Shown here in pieces: positions 11,601-21,325 of a stretch of 64,000 bases of DNA. Below the pieces are notes generated by a model. The model saw only the letters and a program-made list of their open reading frames with translations, was not told where the DNA came from and ran no database searches. Position 1 is the first letter of the stretch. Every line of letters starts with the position of its first letter. The position numbers and the translations under genes are program-made. Source of the stretch: Heliocidaris tuberculata (taxonomy: Eukaryota > Echinodermata > Echinoidea > Camarodonta > Echinometridae); contig CM046832.1 of the NCBI GenBank assembly GCA_025618425.1, positions 67,997,707-68,061,706 of the forward strand, in the 5' to 3' direction.

Positions 11601-12249
11601 CTAGTGTACCCCTGCATGGTATTGGTACTTCACCATAAGCTACAAGCTTTACTGGTGTAGGTTTTACTATTGATTGCCACTTGTCACCATACATATTTTT
11701 GACTGTACGTACTGTTATGGTATTAGCGCTTGCTCCTGAGTCTATTTTCAGGTATAGTTTGTGCTGTCCAGTCTTCTGTGGGCATATGATGTCAATGTTT
11801 GCATAAGCTACTGTACCCTGTGGGTTGACGACTGTGTGTGGTCCGTTTGTGTGTATGGTGTTGAATTGTGCGAAGTTTGATGGAATGGCTGTGGATTGAT
11901 CATGATTTGTGCTAGTATCATGTTTAGTGTCCATTTCGCTTACTGGTTTACTCTTTCGACTTTTAGATTTCGATCGTGACTTGTTTCTTTGTTTCGGTTT
12001 GCGGTCTTCAGATCTTCGATCATCTGATTTATGACTACGATCGTTTTTAGTTTTCCGACAGACCTTGGCCCAATGGCCCTTTGTGCCACAAGCACGGCAC
12101 ACATCCTCGTACACAGGGCACTGACGAGGTTTGTGGGTACGTCCGCAGTTCCCACATGACCTTCGTCCTTGGGTACGCTTGAATGCATCTACGTTTTCTT
12201 TAGGATCGAGCGTTTCTAGACAATGTCTGCTTGCTGCAACTGCCTCGTA
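8680..12249 (-). CDS. pol: gypsy copy 1 pol polyprotein (NC-PR-RT-RH-IN)
   Basis: This is 1,189 codons, open from just after the TAG at 12250-12252. In order it shows two zinc knuckles (CGNCGRTHKPRQC variant and CRACGTKGHWAKVC), a basic linker, an aspartic protease with the active site LKIDSGAS, and RT with the palm motifs FSKLDAKAGYW and CIADDIAI. RNase H follows (LEVDASMKGLG, ERETLAL, ISDHRPL), then the integrase HHCC zinc finger (HLGHMG...CDACQ) and the catalytic core (GTDLF, SDNGPQF, GLAERM). A basic tail follows and there is no chromodomain. The RT catalytic box has IADD where most relatives have YxDD. Between RT and RNase H (KDKEDD then LAAYIPNF) about nine residues that are usual in the family are missing in frame. 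The product copies element RNA to DNA and inserts it. Apart from that deletion and the gag-pol stop it is unusually intact, suggesting a fairly recent copy. Confidence 0.88.
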   Translation of the reverse strand, partial: YEAVAASRHCLETLDPKENVDAFKRTQGRRSCGNCGRTHKPRQCPVYEDVCRACGTKGHWAKVCRKTKNDRSHKSDDRRSEDRKPKQRNKSRSKSKSRKSKPVSEMDTKHDTSTNHDQSTAIPSNFAQFNTIHTNGPHTVVNPQGTVAYANIDIICPQKTGQHKLYLKIDSGASANTITVRTVKNMYGDKWQSIVKPTPVKLVAYGEVPIPCRGTLDIKCRYKNPEWSTHTFYVADVKGPAILGLLACTDLGIITIHKMHKDTSTHQTPTHTPINSVSDLKQQYPGQFDTIGSFHRKAVLHLKDDARPTIDAPRKCSVHLKDKIKAKLENMEKQGVIRKVEYHTDWCSSMTTAVKKDGSIRICLDPRRLNDALKRCPHKVPTLEEIQPIFAGAQYFSKLDAKAGYWLVHLAEECQDLTTFRTPFGRYCFQRLPFSLCTSQDIFQQHMHRIIQNVPGCVCIADDIAIVGRTEEEHDKNLQLLMETAKQEGLVFNNSKCTIKKEAINFFGSMYTRSGIYPDPNKVEAITTMPSPKDKEDDLAAYIPNFSEKSAPFRELLHKEIPFIWDEDHERALNNLKSAISLGACLQFYDPKKETTLEVDASMKGLGACLLQDGKPIAFASKSLSNAQSNYSNVERETLALVFGITRFHTYLFGKEFTVISDHRPLEMIRKKPLRNAPPRLQRLLIKVQGYRCQVKYRPGKEMILSDTLSRLPDPKEARDVPLDIRVESICSEVEDSHEIDLIFFGQHKRAELQKETSSDPVLRSLWQIVTQGWPETIKELPTPLRQFWSYREEIGVSLGVLFKGSQVIIPKTLREDILTQLHLGHMGIESTRRLACETVFWPNISKDIERITKQCDACQKHQARQQKEPLLPHDVPPAPWTRLGTDLFMLNRQEYLLITDDFSKYPVVYKLTDTSSAVVANVMSGIFSLFGPPEEIVSDNGPQFVGKPFQDMCKKWSIKHTTSSPHYPRSNGLAERMVRTVKNLLTKCSQTGQDSQLAMLHLRATPVDSHMRSPAEMLFGRPIRTTLPSHHLSRESTITDHLLNRQNKMKETHDRHAGSDLTPLHVGQPVRVLHPKDHTWIPAKVSKICSEPRSYEVSTPNGGIPRRNLSHLREIPSANPTPKRVRFDEDHTASTQPADAPQQNGNNSQATSASETHSNQTQKPATNSQTTTRSSRNVKKLARYMFED

Positions 12250-12741
12250 CTAGCGACCCTCTACTAAGATTGCCTCTATTTTGTATCCCTTTGGCTGATC
12301 CAACAAGGATTTCTGAAATTCTTCGATCGGTGTTGAAGCGATCACTAGTTCCATGATGCGCTCACTGAGTTCGGTTTCCTCGAAATCGCAATTCCTTGCC
12401 TTATCTCTACATCTAGTAACGAATGCATCGATGCTTTCATCTTTTTTCTGGCGGTACCGCATCAACTCTAGGCGGTGTATCCGAAAATTGATGTTAACTT
12501 TCAACTGCGCTTCTAGCAGTTTCCACAGTTCTTGCTTTTTGTCTTTGTCGGTCTCTGATAGCCCCGACGCATTGATTCTACACAAGCCTTCGTTGCCTAC
12601 AGCAATCTTGATTTTGATAGCCTTTTTCTTATCATCAGTTACATCTTGGTCTGCTAACACAAGGTCCATTCTTTGTCTGAACAATTTGAACTCTTTGGGC
12701 AGGTCTGTGGCCTCCCAGTTCATCTCTGGATATTTCACCAT
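12250..12741 (-). CDS. gag: gypsy copy 1 gag (capsid region)
   Basis: The ATG at 12741 starts MVKYPEMNWEATDLPKEF and the frame runs 163 codons to a TAG at 12250-12252. The KEFKLFRQRMDLVL, YRQKKDESIDAFVTRCRD and ELVIASTP stretches are typical of retrotransposon capsid proteins of the mag group. The downstream zinc-knuckle and pol region is in exactly the same frame (offset 633 bases), so gag and pol are separated by this single stop and nothing else. The stop may be an inactivating point mutation or a translational read-through site. The TAG is followed by TACGAG, and I see no clear downstream pseudoknot. Confidence 0.8.
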   Translation of the reverse strand: MVKYPEMNWEATDLPKEFKLFRQRMDLVLADQDVTDDKKKAIKIKIAVGNEGLCRINASGLSETDKDKKQELWKLLEAQLKVNINFRIHRLELMRYRQKKDESIDAFVTRCRDKARNCDFEETELSERIMELVIASTPIEEFQKSLLDQPKGYKIEAILVEGR

Positions 12742-13486
12742 ACTCACTGTGTATGTTCGCGTGTACGTATTGGTTACGACAGATTATACGAATGAGTGTA
12801 GATCTTGTGTGTGTTTATGGTAAAGTGTGAACGGTCCCTACTGGCTGGTGTTGACAATTCGTACATGGATAATTGTGTACGCTCTCACACATATGTGAAG
12901 TGTCATTAGGTGTGTCATGCAGTGAAAATGTTGATCACTCTCACTCTGTCCTCACACACCAGATAGTATTTATTATCATTATTAGGCAACAGTAATTAAT
13001 TGTTCACACTTCTGATTTTAATTAAGTTTAGTTTTAACTTTTATGCAGACCCCTGTGCCAGTGATTGAGCACAGCTATAAACTTGATTTGTACTCGATTT
13101 CACTCCTTTTCTAAGTACAGAACAGGCATACACTCATGATAATACACACAACACAAGTAAATGCAAATAATCGAGAAGATTGATTCAATTCTCAAACCTT
13201 GGTGCATCTATCATAGTGCAAACTCGAAACCTTTTCGCGATTTGTCCCTTGGCGAGACGCATTCCATACATGCAGCTAGCTATGGTACGCCGGTTGTGAC
13301 AATGCTAGCGCAGTGGCGCTACCTCGCTGCAGTATGCCTATGGAGCCTGTGTAGTATGCGACTGTGCACTACACATCAACTACAGAACGACGCTGCATTA
13401 CTGGACTGATTTTCACGAAAATTCAGGTTTCTAGCAATTATCAACTGTCGTGAACTGGATCAAGACATGTTATGGTTTTAAAGATG

Positions 13487-13504
13487 ATCCCGACGCTGCC
13501 ACCA
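13487..13504 (-). other. Primer binding site of gypsy copy 1
   Basis: The minus strand reads TGGTGGCAGCGTCGGGAT. It begins with the TGG that complements a tRNA 3' CCA end, lies upstream of gag, and directly follows a sequence ending ACATGACA, the expected CA end of a 5' LTR. Which tRNA it matches would need a tRNA set from the organism. Confidence 0.65.
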
Positions 13505-13838
13505 TGTCATGTTAGAGGCCTTGGTATTGCTGGGTACGCAGTATAATGATGACAGTTAGCAGACAGATTTGTTAGTTGGTAGACATGTTTAATCGAAGTA
13601 GTACCGATACCCATACACAGTATCGTATATCGTAACAGAGTCAGGCTTGCATCGACAGAGGCGGCTATGGAGTATGTATGACATGATAAAATCCTACTTT
13701 TCTTTTCCTTTGATCAGCACAACGTTGCTCTGCAATGTAACCCATACCCACAAAATGCTTTTGTATGATTTAAATCAATGTTTAAGTCATTTTTAAAGAG
13801 CGTTATAGACCTGTTTTTGATCAAGACTCATCAGCTGA

Positions 13839-14162
13839 TCAATAGGAAAACTCATAATGCACAACTCTACCGAAAGTAGGCATCACATCAAAAGTAATTA
13901 GCGCCGCCACTGGTGAATGTCTTACAGCTATTGTCGATTCCTCAAATTCTGGAATGACCTCTGGGACAAGCCTAAACCCATCTCGACGTGAAAAGAAGTG
14001 CTGACATTCCCTAATTTGGTCAGTTAATGAATTCCTAATCAGGTTTGGAACTGGTGCAAGTGTGTTATGACCCAGTAACATGTACATAAGTTGACTGCTG
14101 TGCAGCCAAACGTGAAATATCTCACTATGAATATGGTACCAAAAGAAGTGGGGATAAATATT
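13839..14162 (-). CDS. Uncharacterised 107-codon frame, possible 3' exon
   Basis: The open frame follows a TAG at 14163-14165 and ends at a stop at 13839-13841. It holds HIHSEIFHVWLHSSQLMYML and, later, LVPEVIPEFEESTIAVRHSP. The amino-acid mix is protein-like, with no repeats or homopolymers. A possible acceptor (CTTGTAG) lies at its upstream edge, but the pyrimidine tract is poor. I do not recognise a family. It lies downstream of the Sema exon on the same strand but does not look like a plexin continuation. It may be a terminal exon, a transposon piece, or chance. Confidence 0.25.
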   Translation of the reverse strand, partial: NIYPHFFWYHIHSEIFHVWLHSSQLMYMLLGHNTLAPVPNLIRNSLTDQIRECQHFFSRRDGFRLVPEVIPEFEESTIAVRHSPVAALITFDVMPTFGRVVHYEFSY

Positions 14163-14689
14163 CTACAAGTACATTATACATATCAAATACTTCCACATTT
14201 ACAATTATTCTTAAAACAAAAGGCAATTACAAAAGTGTCAAGTTTTTTTCTAAAAGGTAAATAGAAAATAAAAAGCAAAGTATATCTGTTTTGATTTGAA
14301 ATAAAATTATGGACAAAAATTTCTGCTGAACAACAATGACACCTTGCAAAAATGATGTTAAAAACAGCTTATGAGGCCAAACTTTGAAAACGAGAAGAGG
14401 AAACCTGGTTAATATTCTTAAAGAGGTACAAATATACAAGAACATGTATCACCATTTAGTTATGTCATGAACTGAAATCCATCTAAATCAATGCATGCAT
14501 TATAAACTAGAAACGCAATGCGAATGTATCCCCCGGCACTGGCAGCAATTTTTACATCATGCTTTTTTCTGAAGGAGGGACAAAGAACCTCCCCCCTCCC
14601 CTCCCTCAAACAAAAGGATGACGTAGAGATCGCCACCAGTGGCCCGCACAATTGTCAACATTAGGAGCAGCATTACCAAAACGATATGT

Positions 14690-15985
14690 ACGTAGATAAG
14701 AGTATAATGCATCTCTGTAGAAATTTGAAAGAAATTTGTCAAGAAATGTGACCTGCAGAGCGCACACGATACATCCACTAAAATATGACCTGTGACCTTA
14801 TAAAAGATGGAACAATGGAGGCAGCATCACCAAAAGTTAAAGATGTGTAGATTTGACCAAGATACACCTCCTTAAATCCGTTGAGAAATGTGGCAGTAAG
14901 AGCACACAAAGGGACAAATGACCTTTGACCCTATAGAGGACTGAACAATGAGGGCAGCATCACCAAGAAGTAAAGATGTGTAGATTTTACTAAGACACAC
15001 CTCCATACAAAATTTAAAAGAAATCCATCAAGAAATGTGGCAGTTTGAGTGCACAAAAGTTTTATGACCTTTGACCCTATAAAGGATGGAACAATGAGGG
15101 CAGCATTATAAAAAAAAATATGTAGATTGTACTGAGATCTCAATACAAAATCTGAAACGAATCCATGAAGAAATATAGTCTGTAAAGCGCACAGTAAGAC
15201 ATCGTCCAAAATATGACCTTTGACCTTATGAAAGACGAAACACTGGTGGCAGCATCACTAAAAGTTAAAGATGTGTAGATTTGACTAAGATACACCTCCA
15301 TACAAAATTTGAACGAAATCTGTTAAGAAATCTGGCAAAAAGAGCGCACAAAGGGACAAATGACCTTTGACCCTATAATGGATGGAACAATGAAGGCAGC
15401 ATCACCAAATAATAAAGATGTGTGGGTTGTACCAAGATACATCACCATACAAAATTTGAAAGAAATCCACCTACAAATGTGGCCTGCAGAGTGCACTAAC
15501 ACCATCCTCCAAGGTATGACTTTTGACCCTATAAAAGACGGAACATTGGAGACAGCATCACCAAAATCTATAGGCTTCTAGATTATACCAAGATACACCT
15601 TCATTCAAAATTTGAACAAAATCCGTTGAGAAATGTGGCCTATAGAGCACACACAAGCGTGCACACAACACATCTATCCAAATATGACCTTTGACTCTAT
15701 AAAAGACGGAACACTGGAGGCAGCATCACCAAAATCTATAGGCTTCTAGATTATACCAATATACACCTTCATTCTAAATTTGAACAAAATCCGTTGAGAA
15801 ATGTGGCCTATAGAGCGCAAACAAACCATCCACAAACATATGGCCTTTTACCCTATAAAAGACGGAACACTGGGGGCAGCATCACCAAAAATTATAGATG
15901 TCTAGATTTTACCAAGATACACCTCCATACAAAATTTGAAAGAAATCCGTTAAGGAATGTGGCAGTTAGAGTGCACACAAGAATG
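14690..15985. repeat. Tandem array, unit about 130-165 bases, about 8-9 copies
   Basis: Each unit carries GCAGCATCACCAAAA, a GATGTGTAGATTTGACCAAG block, CTCCATACAAAATTTGAAAG, GAAATGTGGCAG and ATGACCTTTGACCCTATAAA. Copies start at about 14820, 14950, 15090, 15250, 15395, 15550, 15720 and 15880, with a partial one before. Unit identity is roughly 75-90%. Reading frames inside it are repeat artefacts. Confidence 0.9.
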
Positions 15986-16639
15986 TGACACGGCGGTGGT
16001 GTAACGCTGCTGAATCCAAAATATCCTCCGACATTCTGCTGGGGGATACAATAATGCACCTGTTTTTAAAAAAATGGAATTTAAAAAGAAATGTGACCCA
16101 AATAATATTGCAAAGGTAGAAAATTGGTTATTGCAGCGATAAAGCTCCAAAGTGCAAAGTCTGGTGAAGTATAATACAGTATGTAAATACACTTACAGTA
16201 ATTTGTAAAGTAAGTTACATGTACATGTAAGACTATCTACATAATGAAAAAAAAAATTGAATCAAACAAGAATGCGACTGCGTCTCCTACTCTCCTATAT
16301 ACCTCCGCCTAAATTCAGTAAAGTTCACAAATTTCACAAATTATAGAACTGCTCCGACATTACTTTGTAAAGAAAATGGCTGCCCCATGGGATAATGTCT
16401 AGCAAGGAAACTGCAACTTTTTGAGACACTGTTCTCAAATAAGAGTAATTTCAAGATATTTGTAATAGGCAGACAATTATCTACATGATTATAAGTTAAT
16501 GTTTGTTATCTTTCATTCCCCTTTAAACTTTACTCTTACTCAAGTGAGAAAACCAATGATGTTAAAAATAAAAAATGAACGAGCTCACTGAAAGAATGGA
16601 CAAATGGAATGATGGATCGACAAACTGAAACATAATGCC

Positions 16640-17343
16640 CTTGGCAGTAAAATGTGGAAGAGGCATACAGAAAGTTCATTGACCTTTTCATCCCGGTCAG
16701 ATTCCACTCATTTTAGAACTTGACCTGTGCTTTTAAGTGATGTACCTGTGGTATGAATATGGTGATTCTACCTCAAATCCATAGAAAGTTAGTGTGATTA
16801 TAGTTCTTTTTGCAGAAAATTCATTGACCTTTTTACCTTTGATCTTGGTCAGATTCAACTCATTATCAAATTTGCCCTGCGCCTTTAAGTGATGTACCTG
16901 TGGTATGAATTTGGTGATTCTACCTCAAATCCATAGAAAGTTATTGTGATTACAGTGCTTTTGCAGAAAGTTCAATGACCTTTTGACTTTTGACCTTGGT
17001 CTGATTCGACTCATTTCAGAACTTGACCTGCATCTTTAAGTGATGTACCTGCGGTATGAATTTGGTAATTCTACATCAAATCCATAGAAGTTATTGTGAT
17101 TATAATGCTTTTTGCAGAAAATTCATTGACCTTTTGACCTTTGACCTCGGTCAGATTCAACTCACTTTCGAATATGACCTGTGCCTTTAAGTGATGTACC
17201 TGTGGTATGAATTTGGTGATTCTTCCTCAAATCCATATAAAGTTATTGTGATTACAGTGCTTTTGCAGAAAGTTCATTGACCTTTTGACCTTTGACCGTG
17301 GTCTGATTCAACTCATTTCAGATCTTGACCTGCATCTTTAAAA
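16640..17343 (+). repeat. Tandem array, unit about 150 bases, about 4.5 copies
   Basis: The unit contains CATTGACCTTTTGACCTTTG, GGTCAGATTCAACTCATTT, TTTAAGTGATGTACCTGTGG, ATGAATTTGGTGATTCTACC and ATCCATAGAAAGTTATTGTG. Copies begin at about 16675, 16825, 16970, 17120 and 17270, the last one cut by the foldback insertion at 17344. Confidence 0.9.
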
Positions 17344-17915
17344 GGAGAATGAAACCCTGGGGGGAAAATGATTTTTAATGAAAAGAGAGGATAGAGAGAA
17401 GCAATTTTGAAAAAGTTCCATCAAAATCGGTTAAGAAATGAGAAAGTTATGAAAGTTTGAAAAGTCTTAATTTACTTTCTATGGCGATCCTCAAATTGGC
17501 AATGTTGCTTCAAAATGACAGGTTTAGTAGGACAACTCTCCATATGTTTTGTACACAAAATTTCATATTTTCCCCATTATCTCTCAAGGTGCAGCTTGTC
17601 TCCTTCTTAGCTCAAGATATATCATGGATAAATGTATTGACACAATTCATGTTGGGTTCACAAAAAGACAAGCATCATTTTTAGAGATAATGGAGAAAAT
17701 ATGAAATTTTGTGTAGGAAACACATAGAGAGAGGTCTTACTCTGTCACTTTGAAGCAACATTGCCAATTTGAGGATCGCCATAGAAAGTAAATTGAGACT
17801 TTTCAAACTTTCATAACTTTCTCATTTCTGAACCGATTTTGATGAACTTTTTAAAAAATTACTTCTATCCCCTCTTTTTTATTAAAATGGATTTTTCCCC
17901 AGGGTTTCGTTCCCC
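17344..17915. mobile_element. Foldback MITE, 572 bases
   Basis: The two halves are inverted copies of each other: 17344-17590 pairs with about 17670-17915, with TIR ends GGAGAATGAAACCCTGG and CCAGGGTTTCGTTCCCC. The array unit it entered reads CATCTTTAAGTGATGTACC. The flanks are CATCTTTA on the left and ATTTAGAGATGTACC on the right, so a TTTA-like duplication is likely. It carries no gene. Confidence 0.85.
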
Positions 17916-18629
17916 ATTTAGAGATGTACCATACATGTAAATCCATAGAAAGTTATTAGGATCATTCTGTGTCAGATCACCCAATGGGTTAAACCCTACC
18001 CCCTTCAAATTGGCCCAAATTTGGTATATGGGGTAACAGACTCTTCCCAGGCTAAAATTCTAAGTTTTAGCCCCATTGGCCAAACGGTTTTTGTGCTTGG
18101 GTACGCATTCCACAGGCATGTTGGCCCGAAATGGACACTTTTTTCAATTTTAAAATGACCATATCTCTGTAACTACTAGGTCAGTTTTGTTGATATCAAC
18201 ATATTTAGAAAGGTAAGTATACAGGCTATCTTAATCTGCCATCATTTTCCATGTCCGAACAACACAAAGTTCAATGACCTCTTGATCTTTGCTTTAAACC
18301 TTGAATTTTACCTCGAGTGTCACATGATCTGGAGATGAAATTTGGTCAATTACTACGTCAACATTTTTTCTACATCATATAAAAAATTGAAACTTCTATG
18401 AACTTTGATGTACCCCAAAATCTAAGCAGATCGTCTTCCTATGCTAATACATACTAGCATAAAGTTTGAAGTTCATATCTCAAATAGTTCTTGAGATATC
18501 GATTGAATGAGGCTAAAATCTGAAATTGCAGATATTGACCTCTATGACCTTGACCTATGTACCCCAAAATCTAGCCTCTAGTACCACCTTTGGTGGATGG
18601 AGCCATAAAGAACAAAATAGTATACTGAC

Positions 18630-19631
18630 TGTGTTTCTTGGACTGCATGTAGAGCTCAAGTAAGATATTGATCGTCCTTGCCCAATACAGCTTCCATCAG
18701 CACTGTTCACACAGCCACATGTTGCATCAACAAACTTTGTCTGTATGTCACTCATGGTGTATGAACACACCGCTGAATGAGTTCCATTTGTGAAGACTCC
18801 ATACAGTACGTCATTGATATCAATATAGATTGCTTGTAGGACATCATATGACTCGCATGACAATATGATTTCAGAGTATGCATCAAGTTCACCCTGACTA
18901 TTGTCAGAACAGATTCTACCTAGTCTTGACTGCTCCGATCCACTATGTACAATGAAGAAGTTATAAGTCTCCCAAGAAACTCCTTGAATATAATCAACCG
19001 GAGATGTAACACTGTTTATCTGACGAACATATTCAAATATAAATTCAGGAAAATTTGGACGAATCAGACTCCGTTGGGAGATTGGGAAGATAACATGTTG
19101 GTCAGGAACTATAGATGTAGGAACTACAGATGTGGCAACATATAAGAATACCTCTGGGCTTTCAATTTGTGTAAATGCAACAACTCCTACAGACATGCCA
19201 TCATTAACTACACTTTCAGTAGTATATCCAAAATCTCTTGAAATATCTGTCAAGTCTCTCAATTCACACTTCCCTTCTGGACCCCCGCACTGAATAAGTT
19301 TACCGACAGGTGATGGTGCTACCTCCAGGATCTTGGTATCATACAGGCAGGGGTCATCACAAGGGTCTTGAACTGTGCTCATCTGTCGCAAGAGGGTCAA
19401 ATCCATGTCAAGCTGATAAAGTGTTGAGACTCCCCCAACATAGACAAAGTCTGTTCCGCTTTCATTACTGACCACCATCTGGTTGAGTGCCATGCCTGAA
19501 CCATTTCTAAACACTTCTTTGAGGTAAGATGAAAGGCCATCCCTGCTTCCATGGATGCATTCCATCAACATCACCATGGCGATCAACACGGGGAAGAAGT
19601 GCCTCCATTTCACTTTCTGAGTGGAAGCCAT
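18630..19631 (-). CDS. Sema-domain exon (plexin/MET-like receptor), partial
   Basis: The ATG at 19631 opens 334 codons. Residues 1-28 are a signal peptide (hydrophobic stretch FFPVLIAMVMLM). The rest is a Sema beta-propeller with plexin-type blocks: FVYVGGVSTLYQLDMDL, KLIQCGGPEGKCELRDL near residues 110-125, SRLGRICSDNSQGELDAYSE near 235-255, and VLQAIYIDINDVLYGVF. Cysteines sit at plexin-like spacings. A good 3' splice site (pyrimidine tract, CTTCCAG) lies just upstream, with its exon starting at about 19647. A donor-like GTCAGT begins at 18629, phase 0. Beyond it the open frame runs only into repeat sequence. Plexins are axon-guidance receptors for semaphorins. A full Sema domain is longer (near 470-500 residues), so further exons are expected downstream on the minus strand, but none was recognised in this window. 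It could be a truncated duplicate. Confidence 0.75.
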
Positions 19632-19953
19632 GTTGATAGGGCAATGTCTGGAAGGTGGTAGGTTATACAGGAAGAAAATCCACTGCTCACTTATATTCCA
19701 AACACAATGGATAAGTGTATAAACCTGTAATAATAAACAACAAAAAATAAAATAAATATATGAATAAATATTTTTAAGGTAAGATTAAGCAAAACAATTT
19801 CATTGAGGATGATTAAAGGCATGCCTGAGCTGTGCACAAATTAACAGCATTAAAAATTTGGGAGAACAAGGGAGATATGTTTTTTGAAGACAGAGCTCAA
19901 CATTAAATGGTCCTGTTGGCTTAAATAGGATGCAAGTACAGTACATTATGTAA

Positions 19954-21325
19954 AACAAGATGAATGCGACTGCGTCTCCTATATGCCTCCGCCTAAATTT
20001 AGTGGATGGCTCAAACTGTTCTTGAAATCTTGTGATAACCAGAATAAAAAGCCTCTAATTACATGTTAATTGACCTCTTTGACATTTGACCTTACACCTT
20101 ATAACCCAAGTCTGATCACTTTATCTCCTCCTAGTCATGAATACAAAATAGTTGAGCTACGGTGATAACAAAGGTAAAAAAAACATTAATTTCACATACA
20201 CCTGTATAATGACCTCTATAACCTGTCACCTTTGACCTACGTGAACAAAAATCTAATCAGTTCGTTTCGTTATGGTGATGCAAGTTTGAAGTTAATGGAT
20301 CAAATGGTTCTTGAGATATCACGTTAAGGCTAAAACCTACAATTTCAGAATTGACCTCCATGACCTTTGACCTACGTATCCCAAAATCTAACCAGATTGT
20401 CTTTCTATGGTGATACATACTAGTACCAAGTTTGAAGTTCATACCTCAAATGGTTCTTGAGATATCGTGTTAACAAGGCTAACACCTGAAATTTCAGAAA
20501 TTGACCTTTGACCTTTGACCTACAAACCCCAAAATCTAATCAGATCCTTTTCCTATGGTCATACATAGTAGCACTAAATTTGAAGTTCATACCTCAAATG
20601 GTTCTTGAGTTATCGCGAGAACGAGGCTAACACCTGAAATTTCAGAAATTGGCCTCTGTGACCTTGATCTTTGAACTACGTACCCCAAAATCTACTCAGA
20701 TCGTCTTCCTATGGTGATACATACTAGCACTAAGTTTGAAGTTTAAACCTTATGTGGTTCTTGAGTTATCGCTAGAACGAGGCCAACACTTGAAATTTCA
20801 GAAATTGGCCTGTGTGACCTTGATCTTTGACCTACGTACCCCAAAATCTAATCAGATCGTCTTCCTATGGTCATACATACTAGCACTAAATTTGAAGTTC
20901 ATACCTCAAATGGTTCTTGAGTTATTACAAAACGAGTCTAACACCTGAAATTTCAGAAATTGGCCTCTGTGACCTTGACTTTTGAACTACGTACCCCAAA
21001 ATCTAATCAGATCGTCTTCCTATGGTGATACATACTAGCACTAAGTTTGAAGTTTAAACCTTATGTGGTTCTTGAGTTATCGCTAGAACGAGGCCAACAC
21101 CTGAAATTTCAGAAATTGGCATCTGTGACCTTGACCTTTGAACTACGTACCCCAAAATCTAATCAGATCATCTTCCTATGGTGATACATACTAGCACTAA
21201 GTTTGAAGTTTATACCTTATGTGGTTCTTGAGTTATCGCTAGAACAAGAAAGCGGGACGGACGGATGGACGGACAACCCAAAAACATAATGCCTCTGGCA
21301 CCACCTTCAGTGGGCGGAGGCATAA
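19954..21325 (+). mobile_element. Array-bearing element, copy B
   Basis: The left end carries ATGCGACTGCGTCTCC and TATGCCTCCGCC (19982-19993), matched inverted by GGCGGAGGCATA at 21313-21324. The last 45 bases form an imperfect hairpin (ATGCCTC...GAGGCAT). Between them lie about seven tandem units of about 153 bases and a GGACGGACGGATGGACGGAC-like patch. This is the same family as 16265-18610. Confidence 0.7.
20060..21240 (+). repeat. Tandem array, unit about 153 bases, about 7-8 copies
   Basis: The unit reads roughly CTGAAATTTCAGAAATTG, a GACCTTTGACCTACGTACCC block, CAAAATCTAATCAGATCGTC, a TCCTATGGTGATACATACTA block, GCACTAAGTTTGAAGTTCAT and TGGTTCTTGAGTTATCGC. The later units (20690-21240) are about 90-95% identical and the earlier ones more diverged. 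Confidence 0.92.

Larger units (their letters stand above)
8639..13504 (-). mobile_element. Ty3/gypsy retrotransposon, mag-like (copy 1)
   Basis: The element reads on the minus strand: primer binding site (13487-13504), leader, gag (12250-12741), then protease, reverse transcriptase, RNase H and integrase (8680-12249), then a purine-rich tract (8641-8660). Two CCHC knuckles in gag and the domain order PR-RT-RH-IN define a Ty3/gypsy element. A gag-pol arrangement without an env gene fits the mag lineage, which includes the sea-urchin SURL elements. I could not align two LTR copies: sequence right of 13504 and left of 8639 shows the expected edges (TG..., ...CA) but no obvious mutual match. The element may therefore have lost or replaced one LTR. 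Confidence 0.85.
16265..18610 (+). mobile_element. Array-bearing element, copy A
   Basis: The left end (16265-16310) reads ACAAGAATGCGACTGCGTCT then a CCTCCGCC motif. The right end (18572-18610) reads AGCCTCTAGTACCACC...GGAGCCATAA. Both match the ends of copy B at 19954-21325. Inside are a tandem array (16640-17343), a foldback MITE (17344-17915) and degenerate units like those of copy B (18230-18570). Non-autonomous elements with internal tandem repeats and hairpin ends recall Helitron-related (HINE or pearl-like) elements; that assignment is inference. Confidence 0.55.
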
